From NCBI GenBank assembly GCA_944389115.1, contig CALXLE010000031.1, forward strand, positions 1-40,771: a DNA stretch of 40,771 bases, in the 5' to 3' direction. Every line of letters begins with the position of its first letter. The first letter of the stretch is position 1. This DNA is from an uncultured Spirochaetaceae bacterium (lineage in GTDB: Bacteria > Spirochaetota > Spirochaetia > Sphaerochaetales > Sphaerochaetaceae). The notes under the pieces are model-generated. The model was not told the origin of the DNA, did not search any database, and saw only the letters and a program-made list of their open reading frames with translations. Shown here piece after piece: positions 26,705 through 35,327 of the stretch. The position numbers were made by a program, and so were the translations under genes.

Positions 26705-28075
26705 GTGAAGGGAAAGAAGAAGACCAGGGCGGCGGATATAAAGCGCCGCCTTATTGATGATAAGGATCCATCGCCGTTTGCAGGCATAAAGCTTGTTGAG
26801 AAGAAGGAACCGGAGAAACCGGCAAAGCCAAAGGCAGTACCTCCTTTGAAGGCAAAGAAGCCCTCCGAGATCGTGCAGGGCTATGATCCATCATCATCCT
26901 TCGCAGATATCCTCTACTCATTCGAGCATACGGGCAATCCTTATTCGATGCCTGCTCCTAAAGGCCGTGATATAGCTGGGAAAAAGACGGATTTCGGTGC
27001 GATTCTCGACCAGTGGGAAGGCAAGGGAAAGAAAAAGCCGCAGGAACAGGCGCACTCAAGCTCTCAATCTGTGAAGAAGAGTGAATACAAGCCTACGCGT
27101 TCCTTCGCTGATATCCTTGACAGCTTTGAAGGGAAAGCTCCTGCTTCCAAGGCGGAGCATGATGGCAAGGTCTCCATTCCTAAAGATCATTCTATAGAAG
27201 AGGAGACAGTCTCCGATACGCTCTTCAGGAAGATGGATGAGGATGACAGCGTCTCCTCATCTGTATCCTGGACGATCTTCGGTGGAAAGAATGATAAATT
27301 CCAGAGGCCTGAGCCGGAGCCGGAAAAAGAGGTCCTGCCTCATGAGGAAGCTCCTGTCAGGCGAAGCCCGGAGTATGCTCCATCGAAATCATTTGCAGAT
27401 ATCCTCTCTGAGTTCGAAGGATCAAGAAAGCCTGAGGTGGCAGAGGCGCCAGTACAGGCCAAAGCAGATAAGCCCTCTGCAGGGCCTGTTCCTGTGACAA
27501 CCTTATTCAGAACGCCCCAGGAGGGAGAGAAGAGGGCAGAAGGTGTAGCCTGGTCTGTATTCGGGGGTAATGCCAGCCGTCCAAGAGAGGATAGGAAAGC
27601 AGCAGATGCATCACTGCCTCCTGTCGTAAAGAACAGCGGAGAGCATCACCCAGCAGCATATAAAGGACAGAAGCCATTCGCTTCAATACTCAGCGAATAT
27701 GAGGGCTCGGATAATAAAGAGAAGACATTTGAGGAATATATCAGGGAGAAAGAGGAGAGCGATGACAGGAAGCGCAGTACGCTGACTATCTCTAAGCTGC
27801 GTACAATGCCCCCACAGGCGACACTGGATCTCCATGGCGATACAGCCAGGGAGGCTGAGGAGGAGGTCAGACGATTCCTCTCCGAGTGTTCAGCCAACGG
27901 TCTGAGGAAGATTTCGATAATAACCGGAAAAGGGCTCCATAGCGAGGATGGAGTCGGTGTTCTGAGAGAGACTGTCCTGAAAGTCCTTGACGACAGCGCT
28001 CTTGTAAGCGAGAGAGCAAACGCTCCACTGTCCGCAGGCGGGTCGGGAGCGCTCTGGATAATCCTTAAAGCTTAA
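26705..28075 (+). CDS. Smr-domain protein with long motif-repeat linker
   Basis: 456 residues with a GTG start two bases after the CBS-ACT stop. The C-terminus is a Smr domain: '[17 protein letters not shown]' (LDLHG) and '[11 protein letters not shown]' (TGKG), about residues 375-456. Smr domains of MutS2-type proteins act on nucleic acids, in part as nucleases at stalled ribosomes. The other 370 residues are low-complexity and charged. They carry five copies of a short F-x-x-I-L-x-x-[FWY]-E-G-type motif and two copies of a WxxFGG motif. The 3' end overlaps the convergent infA stop by three bases. The linker's role is unknown. Confidence 0.85.
   Translation: MKGKKKTRAADIKRRLIDDKDPSPFAGIKLVEKKEPEKPAKPKAVPPLKAKKPSEIVQGYDPSSSFADILYSFEHTGNPYSMPAPKGRDIAGKKTDFGAILDQWEGKGKKKPQEQAHSSSQSVKKSEYKPTRSFADILDSFEGKAPASKAEHDGKVSIPKDHSIEEETVSDTLFRKMDEDDSVSSSVSWTIFGGKNDKFQRPEPEPEKEVLPHEEAPVRRSPEYAPSKSFADILSEFEGSRKPEVAEAPVQAKADKPSAGPVPVTTLFRTPQEGEKRAEGVAWSVFGGNASRPREDRKAADASLPPVVKNSGEHHPAAYKGQKPFASILSEYEGSDNKEKTFEEYIREKEESDDRKRSTLTISKLRTMPPQATLDLHGDTAREAEEEVRRFLSECSANGLRKISIITGKGLHSEDGVGVLRETVLKVLDDSALVSERANAPLSAGGSGALWIILKA
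26893..27711 (+). repeat. Five short FADILxxFEG motifs in the Smr-protein linker
   Basis: Copies read [43 protein letters not shown] and [11 protein letters not shown], spread over about 270 residues of otherwise disordered sequence. A second motif, SWTIFGGK then AWSVFGGN, each preceded by a TLF(R) segment, appears twice between them. Such evenly spread aromatic/acidic motifs look like docking sites for a partner protein. Confidence 0.8.
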
Positions 28076-28290
28076 CGCTCGCGGTAAACGATTCTGCCCT
28101 TTGTCAGATCATATGGGGAAAGCTCAACCTTGACTGTATCACCAGGGACAATTCTGATGTAATGCTTTCTCATCTTTCCCGAAAGATGAGCAAGAATAAC
28201 GAGCTTGTTTGTAAGCTCAACGCGGAACATTGTGTTGGGGAGAGCTTCCTTTACGACTCCCTCTACCTCGATAGCTTCTTCCTTTGCCAT
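28072..28290 (-). CDS. infA: Translation initiation factor IF-1
   Basis: 72 residues, the standard IF-1 length. A single S1/OB-fold domain runs from '[19 protein letters not shown]' to '[12 protein letters not shown]', with the RNA-contacting '[13 protein letters not shown]'. It binds the ribosomal A site during initiation. The frame is open further upstream to 28515, but the ATG at 28290 has GGAG and matches all IF-1 proteins. A consensus promoter lies directly upstream. Its stop overlaps the convergent Smr gene, with no terminator hairpin between them. Confidence 0.98.
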   Translation of the reverse strand: MAKEEAIEVEGVVKEALPNTMFRVELTNKLVILAHLSGKMRKHYIRIVPGDTVKVELSPYDLTKGRIVYRER

Positions 28291-28312
28291 TTTTTCTCCT
28301 AAAACCGTGAAA

Positions 28313-28341
28313 AGTATATGTATAGCATAATCTTGTGTCAA
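28313..28341 (-). promoter_or_regulatory. Strong sigma-70 promoter of infA
   Basis: Minus-strand TTGACA (28341-28336), a 17-base spacer and TATACT (28318-28313) form the best -35/-10 pair in the window. A leader of about 17 bases with GGAG then leads to the IF-1 start. Confidence 0.8.
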
Positions 28342-28475
28342 CAAAGCGATGATGGAAGATGCGTGCTCTGGCGTTTCTAGCTTCATAGATGGGATAAGAA
28401 AATCATGCAGTGTTTTCCAGAACGCAGGTGCAGGATCAGGTTTTGCGTAAAAGGAATCGTGAGAGCGTCCTGAAA

Positions 28476-28505
28476 AGGGCTGGTGCTTTTCTTTCGCCCA
28501 GCCCT
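28476..28505 (-). terminator. Rho-independent terminator of the MATE gene
   Basis: An 8-bp perfect stem AGGGCTGG/CCAGCCCT with a 14-base loop starts just after the MATE stop. On the minus strand it is followed by TTTTCAGG. The remaining 28342-28475 shows no further gene. Confidence 0.75.
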
Positions 28506-28511
28506 CATGCA

Positions 28512-29861
28512 TCATGCTTCGATTGGTTTTATCTTTGTCCTGTATATGCGTATGTAGAACAGTATCGAGAGTGTAAGTCCGACCGCTTCTGCTATTGTGA
28601 ATGCGAACCAGACATTATTGAGTACTCCCGTCATCGAGAGAAGCTTTGAGACGGGAAGGAGGATTGCAAGCTGTCGGACGATAGAGACAATCATCGATGC
28701 GTATCCGACACCTGTTGCCTGGAATACGGATGTGAGGCTTATCGAGATGGCTGCGGGGATGAAACAGATTGATATGATGCGGAGCGCAGGTCTTCCTATG
28801 ACAAGCATCTCCTCTGATGCCGCGAAGAACGAGAGCAGGAGATCAGGGCAGAACTGGAAGATCATGAATCCAATGACCATTATGCAGAGAGCAATGCATC
28901 CGCCGAGCTTGACAGTCTTCGTCATTCTTTTTTTGTTCCTTGCTCCATAGTTGTAGGCGATGATTGGTATCATACCGCTCTGCAGGCCGAACACAGGCAT
29001 GAATACGAAGGACTGGAGTTTGAAATATACGCCGAATACCGATACAGCAGTTGTGCTGAATGCGATGAGTATCGAGTTCAGCGTGCTGACCATGATCGTT
29101 CCGACGCTGTTCATGATTATCGTCGGGATACCGACAGCGTAGATTTCCTTTATCACTCTCAGGGATGGCCTGAAGTCCTTTGAGAGGTGGAGCTTTACGT
29201 ATCTGTTCTTCTGTACGAAGTACAGAGCCAGCACCATTGAGACTATCTGGCCGATGACAGTAGCGATTGCAGCACCTGCAACCCCCATTCTGAATGCGAA
29301 GATGAAGACAGGGTCGAGGATAATGTTCGTTATCGCTCCTGCAGTCTGCGTGATCATCGGGTGGATTGAGTCTCCTGTAGCCTGCATGATGCGCTCTGCC
29401 GTTATGTCGATGAAGATGCCGAATGAGAATACAAGGCAGATCCAGATATACTCTGCGGACATCTCAAGCAGCAGAGGATCATCCGTATACATGGACAGGA
29501 ACGGCTTTGTACCGAATATTCCGAAGAGAGCGAATACCGCCCATGTGATGATTGCAAGGAAGATTCCGGTATCAGCAGCCTTTTCAGCCTGATCCGTATT
29601 TCCTTCGCCGAGCTTTCTGGCAAGATATGAATTGACACCAACGGCTGTTCCAATGCTGAATGCGATCATCAGGTTCTGGAGCGGAAAGGCAAGTGAGACA
29701 GCTGTAAGCGCAAGCTCCGAGACGCGCGATACGAAGATGCTGTCAACGACATTGTATAGAGCCTGTATGAGCATGGAGAGCATCAGAGGAAGCGACAGCT
29801 TCATGATGAGCTTTCCGATGGGCTCGTATCCCATAATGTTCTGCTTGTTTTCTGTAGCCAT
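28512..29861 (-). CDS. MATE-family efflux transporter
   Basis: 449 residues with about twelve membrane helices. The opening '[20 protein letters not shown]' and '[30 protein letters not shown]' are typical of the DinF/MATE branch common in gut bacteria. It should export drugs or metabolites by Na+ or H+ antiport. Upstream, TTGCAA, 17 bases and TATAAA end six bases before the ATG, so the GGAAGC next to the start may act as promoter spacing rather than as a ribosome site. Confidence 0.92.
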   Translation of the reverse strand: MATENKQNIMGYEPIGKLIMKLSLPLMLSMLIQALYNVVDSIFVSRVSELALTAVSLAFPLQNLMIAFSIGTAVGVNSYLARKLGEGNTDQAEKAADTGIFLAIITWAVFALFGIFGTKPFLSMYTDDPLLLEMSAEYIWICLVFSFGIFIDITAERIMQATGDSIHPMITQTAGAITNIILDPVFIFAFRMGVAGAAIATVIGQIVSMVLALYFVQKNRYVKLHLSKDFRPSLRVIKEIYAVGIPTIIMNSVGTIMVSTLNSILIAFSTTAVSVFGVYFKLQSFVFMPVFGLQSGMIPIIAYNYGARNKKRMTKTVKLGGCIALCIMVIGFMIFQFCPDLLLSFFAASEEMLVIGRPALRIISICFIPAAISISLTSVFQATGVGYASMIVSIVRQLAILLPVSKLLSMTGVLNNVWFAFTIAEAVGLTLSILFYIRIYRTKIKPIEA

Positions 29862-29896
29862 GCTTCCTTTATATTTAAAAGAAAAATTAATTGCAA
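29862..29896 (-). promoter_or_regulatory. Promoter of the MATE gene, leaderless geometry
   Basis: Minus-strand TTGCAA (29896-29891), a 17-base spacer and TATAAA (29873-29868) are followed by GGAAGC and the ATG. The transcript would start at or within a base or two of the initiation codon. Confidence 0.6.
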
Positions 29897-29920
29897 CATT
29901 GTTTCATTTCTCTGTAGTGC

Positions 29921-29950
29921 TTGCATATCGCAGTGGATTCCCAATAGAAT
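29921..29950 (+). promoter_or_regulatory. Promoter of the aspartate kinase gene
   Basis: TTGCAT (29921-29926), an 18-base spacer and TAGAAT (29945-29950) are followed by GGAGG at about 29958-29962 and the ATG at 29969, a conventional short leader. Confidence 0.55.
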
Positions 29951-29968
29951 CTGTCCCGGAGGCCGACT

Positions 29969-31267
29969 ATGATAGTATGCAAGTTCGGAGGAAGCAGCCT
30001 AGCCGATGCTGCCCAGATGAAGAAAGTAAAGGCTATACTTGAGAGCAATCCTGAGCGCATGGCGGTTGTTGTCTCAGCTCCGGGAAAGAGAAATAAAGAA
30101 GACGAGAAGGTCACGGATCTTCTGTACCAGTGCAATGCGCTTGCGCAGAAAGGTCAGTCCTGCCGTCCTGTCTTCAATGAGATCGTGAAGCGTTTCAGCA
30201 GTATCGCGAATGATCTGAAGATCGATGAGAAGGAGCTTTCTCTGATGCTCGATGATATCAGGGTTGCAATCGATGCCGGACATGGCGCTGATTACACGGC
30301 CTCAAGGGGAGAGTATCTCTCAGCTTTCATAATGAGCAGGTATCTCGGCTGGGAGTTCGTCGATGCAGCCGATGTCATTGTCCTGAACTCCGATTCGACG
30401 GTCAATGATGCGACATACCAGAAGCTTGCGGAAAGGCTTGTCAGCGGGAAGCGCTATGTTATCCCTGGATTCTATGGTGAGACGGAGCAGGGGGTGCTGA
30501 AGACATTCTCTCGCGGCGGCTCGGATATCACTGGAGCGATAATATCAAGAGCGCTCAATGCCGATCTCTATGAGAACTGGACGGATGTCTCTGGGATATA
30601 CAGGGCAGATCCCCGCGTCGTGGAGAATGCGGCTGTTATCCCTTCGATGTCCTACAAAGAGGTTAGGGAGCTCTCTGATGTCGGTGCTTCTGTGTTCCAT
30701 GAGGAGGCCATAGCTCCTATCTACCATGCAGGTATCCCTATCAATGTGAAGAATACGAATAAGCCCGATGATCCCGGTACGATGATTCTTCCGGAGGCTG
30801 AGTACAGAGGTCTTTCTGGTGTTTCAGCCCGCAAAGGACTTTCCCGCATAAGCCTGAGAAAGCTCATGCTCTTCAAGAAATCTGGTATGAGGCATTCCCT
30901 CCTGACCATGCTCCATATCTTCGGCATCCGCCCATGCTTCTCGCTCTTCGGCATTGATTCGATAGTATGGTTCTTTGAGACTAAGCAGGCCTCTGAGAGC
31001 GTATGCCAGGCGATGTGTGAGCGCCTTCTGAAGGATTTCGGACTCGACAGGATCACCGTTGATCATGGCTATGCAATAGTTGGCATCGCCGGTCAGAATA
31101 TGGATGAGGGTGTAGTAGCATCTGATGCGGTTGTCGCTCTCAGGGATGCTGGTATTGAGTCCGTCTTCATCAACGCAGGCTCGTCAGATACAACCGTGCT
31201 TATCGGTGTGAAGGAGAGCAGTGCCGATGATGCAGTGAGAGCAATATACAATAAGCTCTTCGCCTGA
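29969..31267 (+). CDS. lysC: Aspartate kinase
   Basis: 432 residues, monofunctional. The amino-acid kinase domain begins 'MIVCKFGGSSLADA' and has 'FSRGGSDITGAIIS' and 'NWTDVSGIYRADPR'. Paired C-terminal ACT domains follow from about residue 290, ending 'INAGSSDTTVLIGV', and are where lysine or threonine usually inhibits the enzyme. It makes aspartyl phosphate for lysine/diaminopimelate, threonine and methionine synthesis. The gene stands alone, with its own promoter and a strong terminator. Which amino acid inhibits it cannot be read from the sequence. Confidence 0.93.
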   Translation: MIVCKFGGSSLADAAQMKKVKAILESNPERMAVVVSAPGKRNKEDEKVTDLLYQCNALAQKGQSCRPVFNEIVKRFSSIANDLKIDEKELSLMLDDIRVAIDAGHGADYTASRGEYLSAFIMSRYLGWEFVDAADVIVLNSDSTVNDATYQKLAERLVSGKRYVIPGFYGETEQGVLKTFSRGGSDITGAIISRALNADLYENWTDVSGIYRADPRVVENAAVIPSMSYKEVRELSDVGASVFHEEAIAPIYHAGIPINVKNTNKPDDPGTMILPEAEYRGLSGVSARKGLSRISLRKLMLFKKSGMRHSLLTMLHIFGIRPCFSLFGIDSIVWFFETKQASESVCQAMCERLLKDFGLDRITVDHGYAIVGIAGQNMDEGVVASDAVVALRDAGIESVFINAGSSDTTVLIGVKESSADDAVRAIYNKLFA

Positions 31268-31292
31268 TCCAGATTCAAATTATGAAATGCAT

Positions 31293-31316
31293 AATCCCCG
31301 GTCCGCCGGGGATTTT
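31293..31316 (+). terminator. Rho-independent terminator of lysC
   Basis: A 9-bp stem, AATCCCCGG/CCGGGGATT, with loop TCCG lies 25 bases after the lysC stop, and the T-run ends TTTT. Confidence 0.85.
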
Positions 31317-31327
31317 CGCAAAGAAAA

Positions 31328-31347
31328 CTGCCGCATCGCTGCGGCAG
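31328..31347 (-). terminator. Rho-independent terminator of the MsmX/UgpC ATPase gene
   Basis: An 8-bp stem CTGCCGCA/TGCGGCAG with a 4-base loop sits 16 bases past the minus-strand stop and is followed by TTTTCTTTG on that strand. It lies back to back with the lysC terminator. Confidence 0.85.
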
Positions 31348-31363
31348 CCCAATCATGTATCCC

Positions 31364-32458
31364 TTAGCGGATTGCAAGCTCTGTGTCGAGGTCGAAGAAC
31401 TTTGCCTTCTCCATGTTGACGATGAGCGCAACCTTCTCATCCGGCTGAGGAATGACGGTCGGATCGATCTTTCCGACAACCTTTGCCTTTGATGTGGATA
31501 CGTATACCTGAGTCTCAGAACCGAGTGGCTCAACGACGGATACATGTCCGTTGATTGTCTTGCCATCGATAGGAGTATGGGAGAACTCAACATCCTCAGG
31601 TCTGATTCCGAATGTAACATCCTTGCCGATATATGGCTGGAGGAACTTGGCCTGTGCTGGTGTGACTTCGAGGCGGAATGTGCCCTCGTCTGCATAGACC
31701 TTGTCGCCTTCCTTCTTGATGGTTGTTACAAGGAAGTTCATGGGTGGTGATCCGATGAATCCTGCGACAAACTTGTTGTCAGGATTGTTGTAGAGCTCCA
31801 TCGGTCCGCCGATCTGCTGGATGACACCAAGCTTCATGACGACAATCTTGTCAGCCATTGTGAGAGCCTCAACCTGATCGTGCGTAACGTAGATCATTGT
31901 AGCCTTGAGCCTGTTGTGGAGACCTGAGATCTCAGCTCTCATCTGGACTCTGAGCTTAGCATCGAGGTTTGAAAGAGGCTCATCGAAGAGGAATACCTTT
32001 GGCTTTCTGACGATTGCTCTTCCTACAGCAACACGCTGTCTCTGACCACCGGAGAGAGCCTTCGGCTTTCTGTCGAGGAGGGACTCGATGTCGAGGATCT
32101 TCGCAGCTTCCTTTACGCGCTGGTCGATCTGATCCTTCGGGAACTTTCTGATCTTAAGACCGAATGCCATGTTATCGTATACGGTCATATGAGGATAGAG
32201 AGCATAGTTCTGGAATACCATCGCTATATCCCTGTCCTTTGGAGGAACGTCGTTCATCAGCTTTCCGTCGATGTAGAGCTCGCCAGAGGAGATATCCTCA
32301 AGGCCAGCAACCATCCTGAGCGTTGTTGACTTACCGCATCCGGAAGGGCCAACGAGAACAACGAATTCCTGATCTTCGATATCGATGTTGACGTTATCAA
32401 CAGCCTTTACACCGCCATCGTAGATCTTGCAGATATTCTTAAGTACAACTGCAGCCAT
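31364..32458 (-). CDS. Sugar ABC transporter ATPase, MsmX/UgpC/MalK family
   Basis: 364 residues. Walker A 'GPSGCGKST' near 37, signature 'LSGGQRQRVAVGR', Walker B 'VFLFDEP' and 'VTHDQVEALTMADKI' are all present. About 130 C-terminal residues form the TOBE/OB regulatory domain of the MalK group. It stands alone with no permease or binding-protein gene. This is typical of MsmX, which serves several carbohydrate importers encoded elsewhere. GGAGCAATTGA precedes the ATG. The codon choice is strongly biased, consistent with high expression. It is divergent from a TetR-type regulator, which may or may not control it. Confidence 0.93.
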   Translation of the reverse strand: MAAVVLKNICKIYDGGVKAVDNVNIDIEDQEFVVLVGPSGCGKSTTLRMVAGLEDISSGELYIDGKLMNDVPPKDRDIAMVFQNYALYPHMTVYDNMAFGLKIRKFPKDQIDQRVKEAAKILDIESLLDRKPKALSGGQRQRVAVGRAIVRKPKVFLFDEPLSNLDAKLRVQMRAEISGLHNRLKATMIYVTHDQVEALTMADKIVVMKLGVIQQIGGPMELYNNPDNKFVAGFIGSPPMNFLVTTIKKEGDKVYADEGTFRLEVTPAQAKFLQPYIGKDVTFGIRPEDVEFSHTPIDGKTINGHVSVVEPLGSETQVYVSTSKAKVVGKIDPTVIPQPDEKVALIVNMEKAKFFDLDTELAIR

Positions 32459-32580
32459 TCAATTGCTCCTTTGTTTTTAACGATACATCAATGCTATGAC
32501 ATGAAAATCCCCAGGTAAAGGAAAAATTCGCACTTAAAATACGGAAAATGCGTGAAAAATGGCTGGAAATGCTATTTTGC

Positions 32581-32604
32581 TGACTATATAATCTAAATTA
32601 GTCA
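32581..32604 (+). promoter_or_regulatory. Palindromic operator overlapping the -10 of the TetR gene
   Basis: TGACTA and TAGTCA form an inverted repeat with a 12-base centre holding TATAAT (32587-32592). The regulator downstream starts at 32617 after AGAGG. A TetR-type dimer binding here would block its own promoter, so autoregulation is likely. The operator assignment is inference. Confidence 0.55.
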
Positions 32605-32616
32605 AAAAGAGGAAAT

Positions 32617-33201
32617 ATGCCTAAGAAATATACCGAAGAAGAGCGTAGAAACATAAGGCTGGCATTGATGAAGGCAGGGGGAGACTGTCTGCTGCGCTAT
32701 GGTGTAAGAAGAACTACAGTCGATGAGCTTGTACATCTTGCGGATATACCGAAGGGGACGTTCTACCTTTTCTATCCGCATAAGGAAGCGCTGTTTCTGG
32801 ATATGATCAGGAGGTATCAGGATGATGTTGATACACTATATCCTGCGATGCTTGCCGAGCTCGATGAGAACCATATCGTCACATCGCTTACAGATGTCTT
32901 CATGCGTATTACGATGATGTTCTATGAGCGCGGGCTATACCGCTTCCTTGATAACGCTGAGCTCGACGTGGTCCTGAGAAAGTATGGCGATGATGAGAAG
33001 GTGGATATAGGGAAGCGGATGGATACGATGCTCCATGGTCTCTTCTCCTACTTTGCGATAGAGGATGAGGATGATATAAGATCATTTCGGGCAGGATATG
33101 AGGCCCTGCTATATATGCTTCTGTCATATGACAGGATCCATGACAATGAAAAAGCCCTCAGATTCCTCATCCGGGGGCTCGTGCTTCAGATGGTTGAATG
33201 A
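32617..33201 (+). CDS. TetR/AcrR-family transcriptional regulator
   Basis: 194 residues. The N-terminal helix-turn-helix reads 'RYGVRRTTVDELVHLADIPKGTFYLFYPHKEALF', shown here in pieces: TTVDELVHLADIPKG is the recognition region and TFYLFYPHKEALF the family hallmark. The C-terminal ligand-binding domain is divergent, as usual. It is divergent from the MsmX-like ATPase gene. A palindrome overlaps its own -10 box, which suggests self-repression. The ligand is unknown. Confidence 0.88.
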   Translation: MPKKYTEEERRNIRLALMKAGGDCLLRYGVRRTTVDELVHLADIPKGTFYLFYPHKEALFLDMIRRYQDDVDTLYPAMLAELDENHIVTSLTDVFMRITMMFYERGLYRFLDNAELDVVLRKYGDDEKVDIGKRMDTMLHGLFSYFAIEDEDDIRSFRAGYEALLYMLLSYDRIHDNEKALRFLIRGLVLQMVE

Positions 33202-34557
33202 TTACTCCTCATTCTTTCCGCTATTGTCCTTCTCTTCTTCAGCAATCTCCTCAGGAGGAATCTTCCTTACGATTGCTTCCTCGATTCTTCTGTCCTCAAT
33301 CTTTGTGACATGGATATCGAGACCATTGATCCTGACATTCAGCTCGGTTCCATCCTCCGGAATCTGCTCAAGCGTGGAGAGCACCATTCCTCCGATTGTA
33401 TCGTATGCCTCATTCTCCTCAATCGCTATGCCTGTCTCATCGGTGAAGTCATCGAGAGAAAGAGCCCCTGATACCTTCCATGTATCATCGCTGATCTTCT
33501 GGATCTCCGCTTCCTCCTGCGGATCGAACTCATCATAGATGTTGCCGACAATCTCCTCGAGAAGATCCTCAAGGGTTATGATACCGACTGTCTGTCCATA
33601 TTCATCGACGACAATCGCGATATGCGTCTTCTTTGCCTGCATGTTGGCGAAAAGCTTATCGGCATGGATGGACTCAGGAATCATATATGCCGGTCTGAGA
33701 AGATCGCGGACCTTCTTATGCTCACTCTCATTCCTGTTGATGAGGAAGTCACGGGCATTGAGTATTCCGAGTATATCGTTGATGTCCTCACCATAGACAG
33801 GGAAGCGCGAAAGGCCGGAATCCTTGATTGTATCGAGTATCTCGTACTCCGGTGTATCTACCTGGAATGAGACGACATCCGGTTCACGCGTCATGACGTC
33901 GGTGACGGAAATGTCATTGAATTCGAATACGTTCTGTATCCATTCCTTCTCATCCTCCTCAATCGATCCTGACTTTCCGCCTGCATCGACCATAAGGCGG
34001 ATATCATCCTCAGTAACCTCTTCATTCTCACCATTGTCGCTCATCCTTATGATTTTGAGGACGAGCTCCGTTGAGGATGAGAGAAGCCAGATGACCGGTC
34101 GCATGATCTTCGCAAGCACGATGACGACCGGGGATGCGAACTTCGCATATCCATATGGAATATGCTGGGCAATGCGCTTCGGAACCAGCTCGCCGAAGAT
34201 AAGCGTGAAGAATGAGATGATCAGGGTTGTAAGCACAACGGCTATCGTCCTGAGAACATTCTCAGGCAGCGTTATTCCCCAGCTCCTGAAGATCGGTATG
34301 AAGTATCCTGCGATATTGTCCGCCGCGAAAGCCGATCCAAGGAAGCCTGCAAGTGTTATGCCTATCTGGATTGTCGACAGGAATGCCGATTGGTTCTCTG
34401 TGAGCTTGAGCAGCTTCGGTGCTTTTCTGTCACCATCTTCCGCCATTTTCTCAAGCTTATTCCTGTTCAATGATATCACGGCAATCTCAGTTGCCGCAAA
34501 GAACGCATTAAGAAGTATAAGTACTACCTGTAATAAGATTTGCTGTAAAAGTGTCAC
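33202..34557 (-). CDS. CorC/HlyC (CNNM) family membrane protein
   Basis: 451 residues. A DUF21/CNNM membrane domain has about four helices in the first 190 residues. A CBS pair follows (about 205-330; 'VMTREPDVVSF', 'HIAIVVDEYGQTVGIITLEDLLEEIVGN'), then a C-terminal CorC_HlyC domain. 'Hemolysin' is a historical name; relatives are linked to Mg2+ or Co2+ export and divalent-ion homeostasis. The GTG start has AAAGGAG seven bases upstream. The mRNA probably carries a 175-base structured leader from a promoter at the end of the upstream glycosylase gene. The stop abuts the TetR stop. Confidence 0.9.
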   Translation of the reverse strand: MTLLQQILLQVVLILLNAFFAATEIAVISLNRNKLEKMAEDGDRKAPKLLKLTENQSAFLSTIQIGITLAGFLGSAFAADNIAGYFIPIFRSWGITLPENVLRTIAVVLTTLIISFFTLIFGELVPKRIAQHIPYGYAKFASPVVIVLAKIMRPVIWLLSSSTELVLKIIRMSDNGENEEVTEDDIRLMVDAGGKSGSIEEDEKEWIQNVFEFNDISVTDVMTREPDVVSFQVDTPEYEILDTIKDSGLSRFPVYGEDINDILGILNARDFLINRNESEHKKVRDLLRPAYMIPESIHADKLFANMQAKKTHIAIVVDEYGQTVGIITLEDLLEEIVGNIYDEFDPQEEAEIQKISDDTWKVSGALSLDDFTDETGIAIEENEAYDTIGGMVLSTLEQIPEDGTELNVRINGLDIHVTKIEDRRIEEAIVRKIPPEEIAEEEKDNSGKNEE

Positions 34558-34733
34558 ATTTCTCTCCTTTGAATGTTTTCCTCTTCATGATTTTCTTATC
34601 AGAGGCGGAGAATGCGGCACCGTGAGCATAAATGCAGAGGATCAGAATCCTGATCCTTAACTATTGTCCTACTACTGCCAGGGCCTTCGTCCAATTTTAG
34701 TTTCCTTTGCGCTTCTGCGCTGAATTAGAATTA
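34558..34733 (-). ncRNA. Structured 5' leader of the CorC/HlyC gene
   Basis: From a start about 34733 the minus-strand RNA would contain three helices before the GTG. They are a GCGC-AGAA-GCGC tetraloop hairpin (34720-34709), an 8-bp helix with an AAA bulge (34702-34692 with 34666-34659), and a perfect 8-bp hairpin AGGATCAG-gatt-CTGATCCT (34657-34638). No known riboswitch matched by eye. A metal-sensing leader would fit the gene downstream, but that is a guess. Confidence 0.4.
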
Positions 34734-34739
34734 CTTTTA

Positions 34740-34769
34740 ACTATAAACAAACGCAGCAGAAGTCGTCAA
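34740..34769 (-). promoter_or_regulatory. Promoter for the CorC/HlyC gene and its leader
   Basis: Minus-strand TTGACG (34769-34764), an 18-base spacer and TATAGT (34745-34740). The -35 overlaps the stop codon of the deoxyinosine glycosylase gene. Confidence 0.6.
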
Positions 34770-35290
34770 TGGCTGGCTGTATCGCTTTCCCAATCTATGT
34801 ATTCAAGCTTTATTTTCTTCCATTCCTCAATGAGGGCATCGAGCTTCCATGCAGCGTTTGCAGGCGAGGTAGATGGCAGCAGGACCGGGAGGATGCCTGT
34901 TTTAGGATATGTGAGCTTCATGTAGAGGTCATAGGACTTCCTGCCGTTGGTGAATATGCGCTGGATCCGTGCCGTACTGAGTATCGGAGAGAGGTCGTTC
35001 GGAACCACGTCCGAGATCGATGAGTCATCGGATGCCCTTATCATGCATGATGCGACAGTATCCCAGAGAGCGATATGCTTGTCATGCAGGAAAAGCTTCC
35101 TTGCAGGTATATCCGGCAGGGATACGGAATAGAGAGCCTCCATTATCCTCCAGAACCTGTTGCCTGGATGAGCATAGAAGAATCCATCCGATCTGGATCT
35201 TACGGAAGGAAAAGATCCGAGTATCAGTATCCGCGACTGGCTGTCATATTCAGGAGGGATAGGATGCACTGTCCTTTCAGCATTTCTCAT
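34766..35290 (-). CDS. DNA-deoxyinosine (hypoxanthine) glycosylase, UDG superfamily
   Basis: 174 residues. The family signature is '[12 protein letters not shown]' followed by '[13 protein letters not shown]', and the C-terminus has '[12 protein letters not shown]' in the place of the leucine-loop motif of uracil-DNA glycosylases. Family members excise hypoxanthine (deaminated adenine) to start base-excision repair. AGAGG lies six bases before the ATG. The -10 region overlaps that of the divergent DUF2130 gene. Confidence 0.85.
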   Translation of the reverse strand: MRNAERTVHPIPPEYDSQSRILILGSFPSVRSRSDGFFYAHPGNRFWRIMEALYSVSLPDIPARKLFLHDKHIALWDTVASCMIRASDDSSISDVVPNDLSPILSTARIQRIFTNGRKSYDLYMKLTYPKTGILPVLLPSTSPANAAWKLDALIEEWKKIKLEYIDWESDTASH

Positions 35291-35305
35291 GTTAACCTCT
35301 TTCCT

Positions 35306-35311
35306 GATAAT
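35306..35311 (+). promoter_or_regulatory. Shared divergent -10 region (GATAATA/TATTATC)
   Basis: GATAAT on plus and TATTAT on minus overlap between the DUF2130 and glycosylase start codons, so the two promoters would compete for polymerase. The plus promoter's -35 would fall inside the first codons of the glycosylase gene. Confidence 0.4.
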
Positions 35312-35327
35312 ACAAGGAGGCGGTGTT

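Noticed and set aside
28291..28515. N-terminal extension of infA in the same frame
   Set aside because: IF-1 is 72 residues in all bacteria, the ATG at 28290 has GGAG, and a consensus promoter lies inside the extension.
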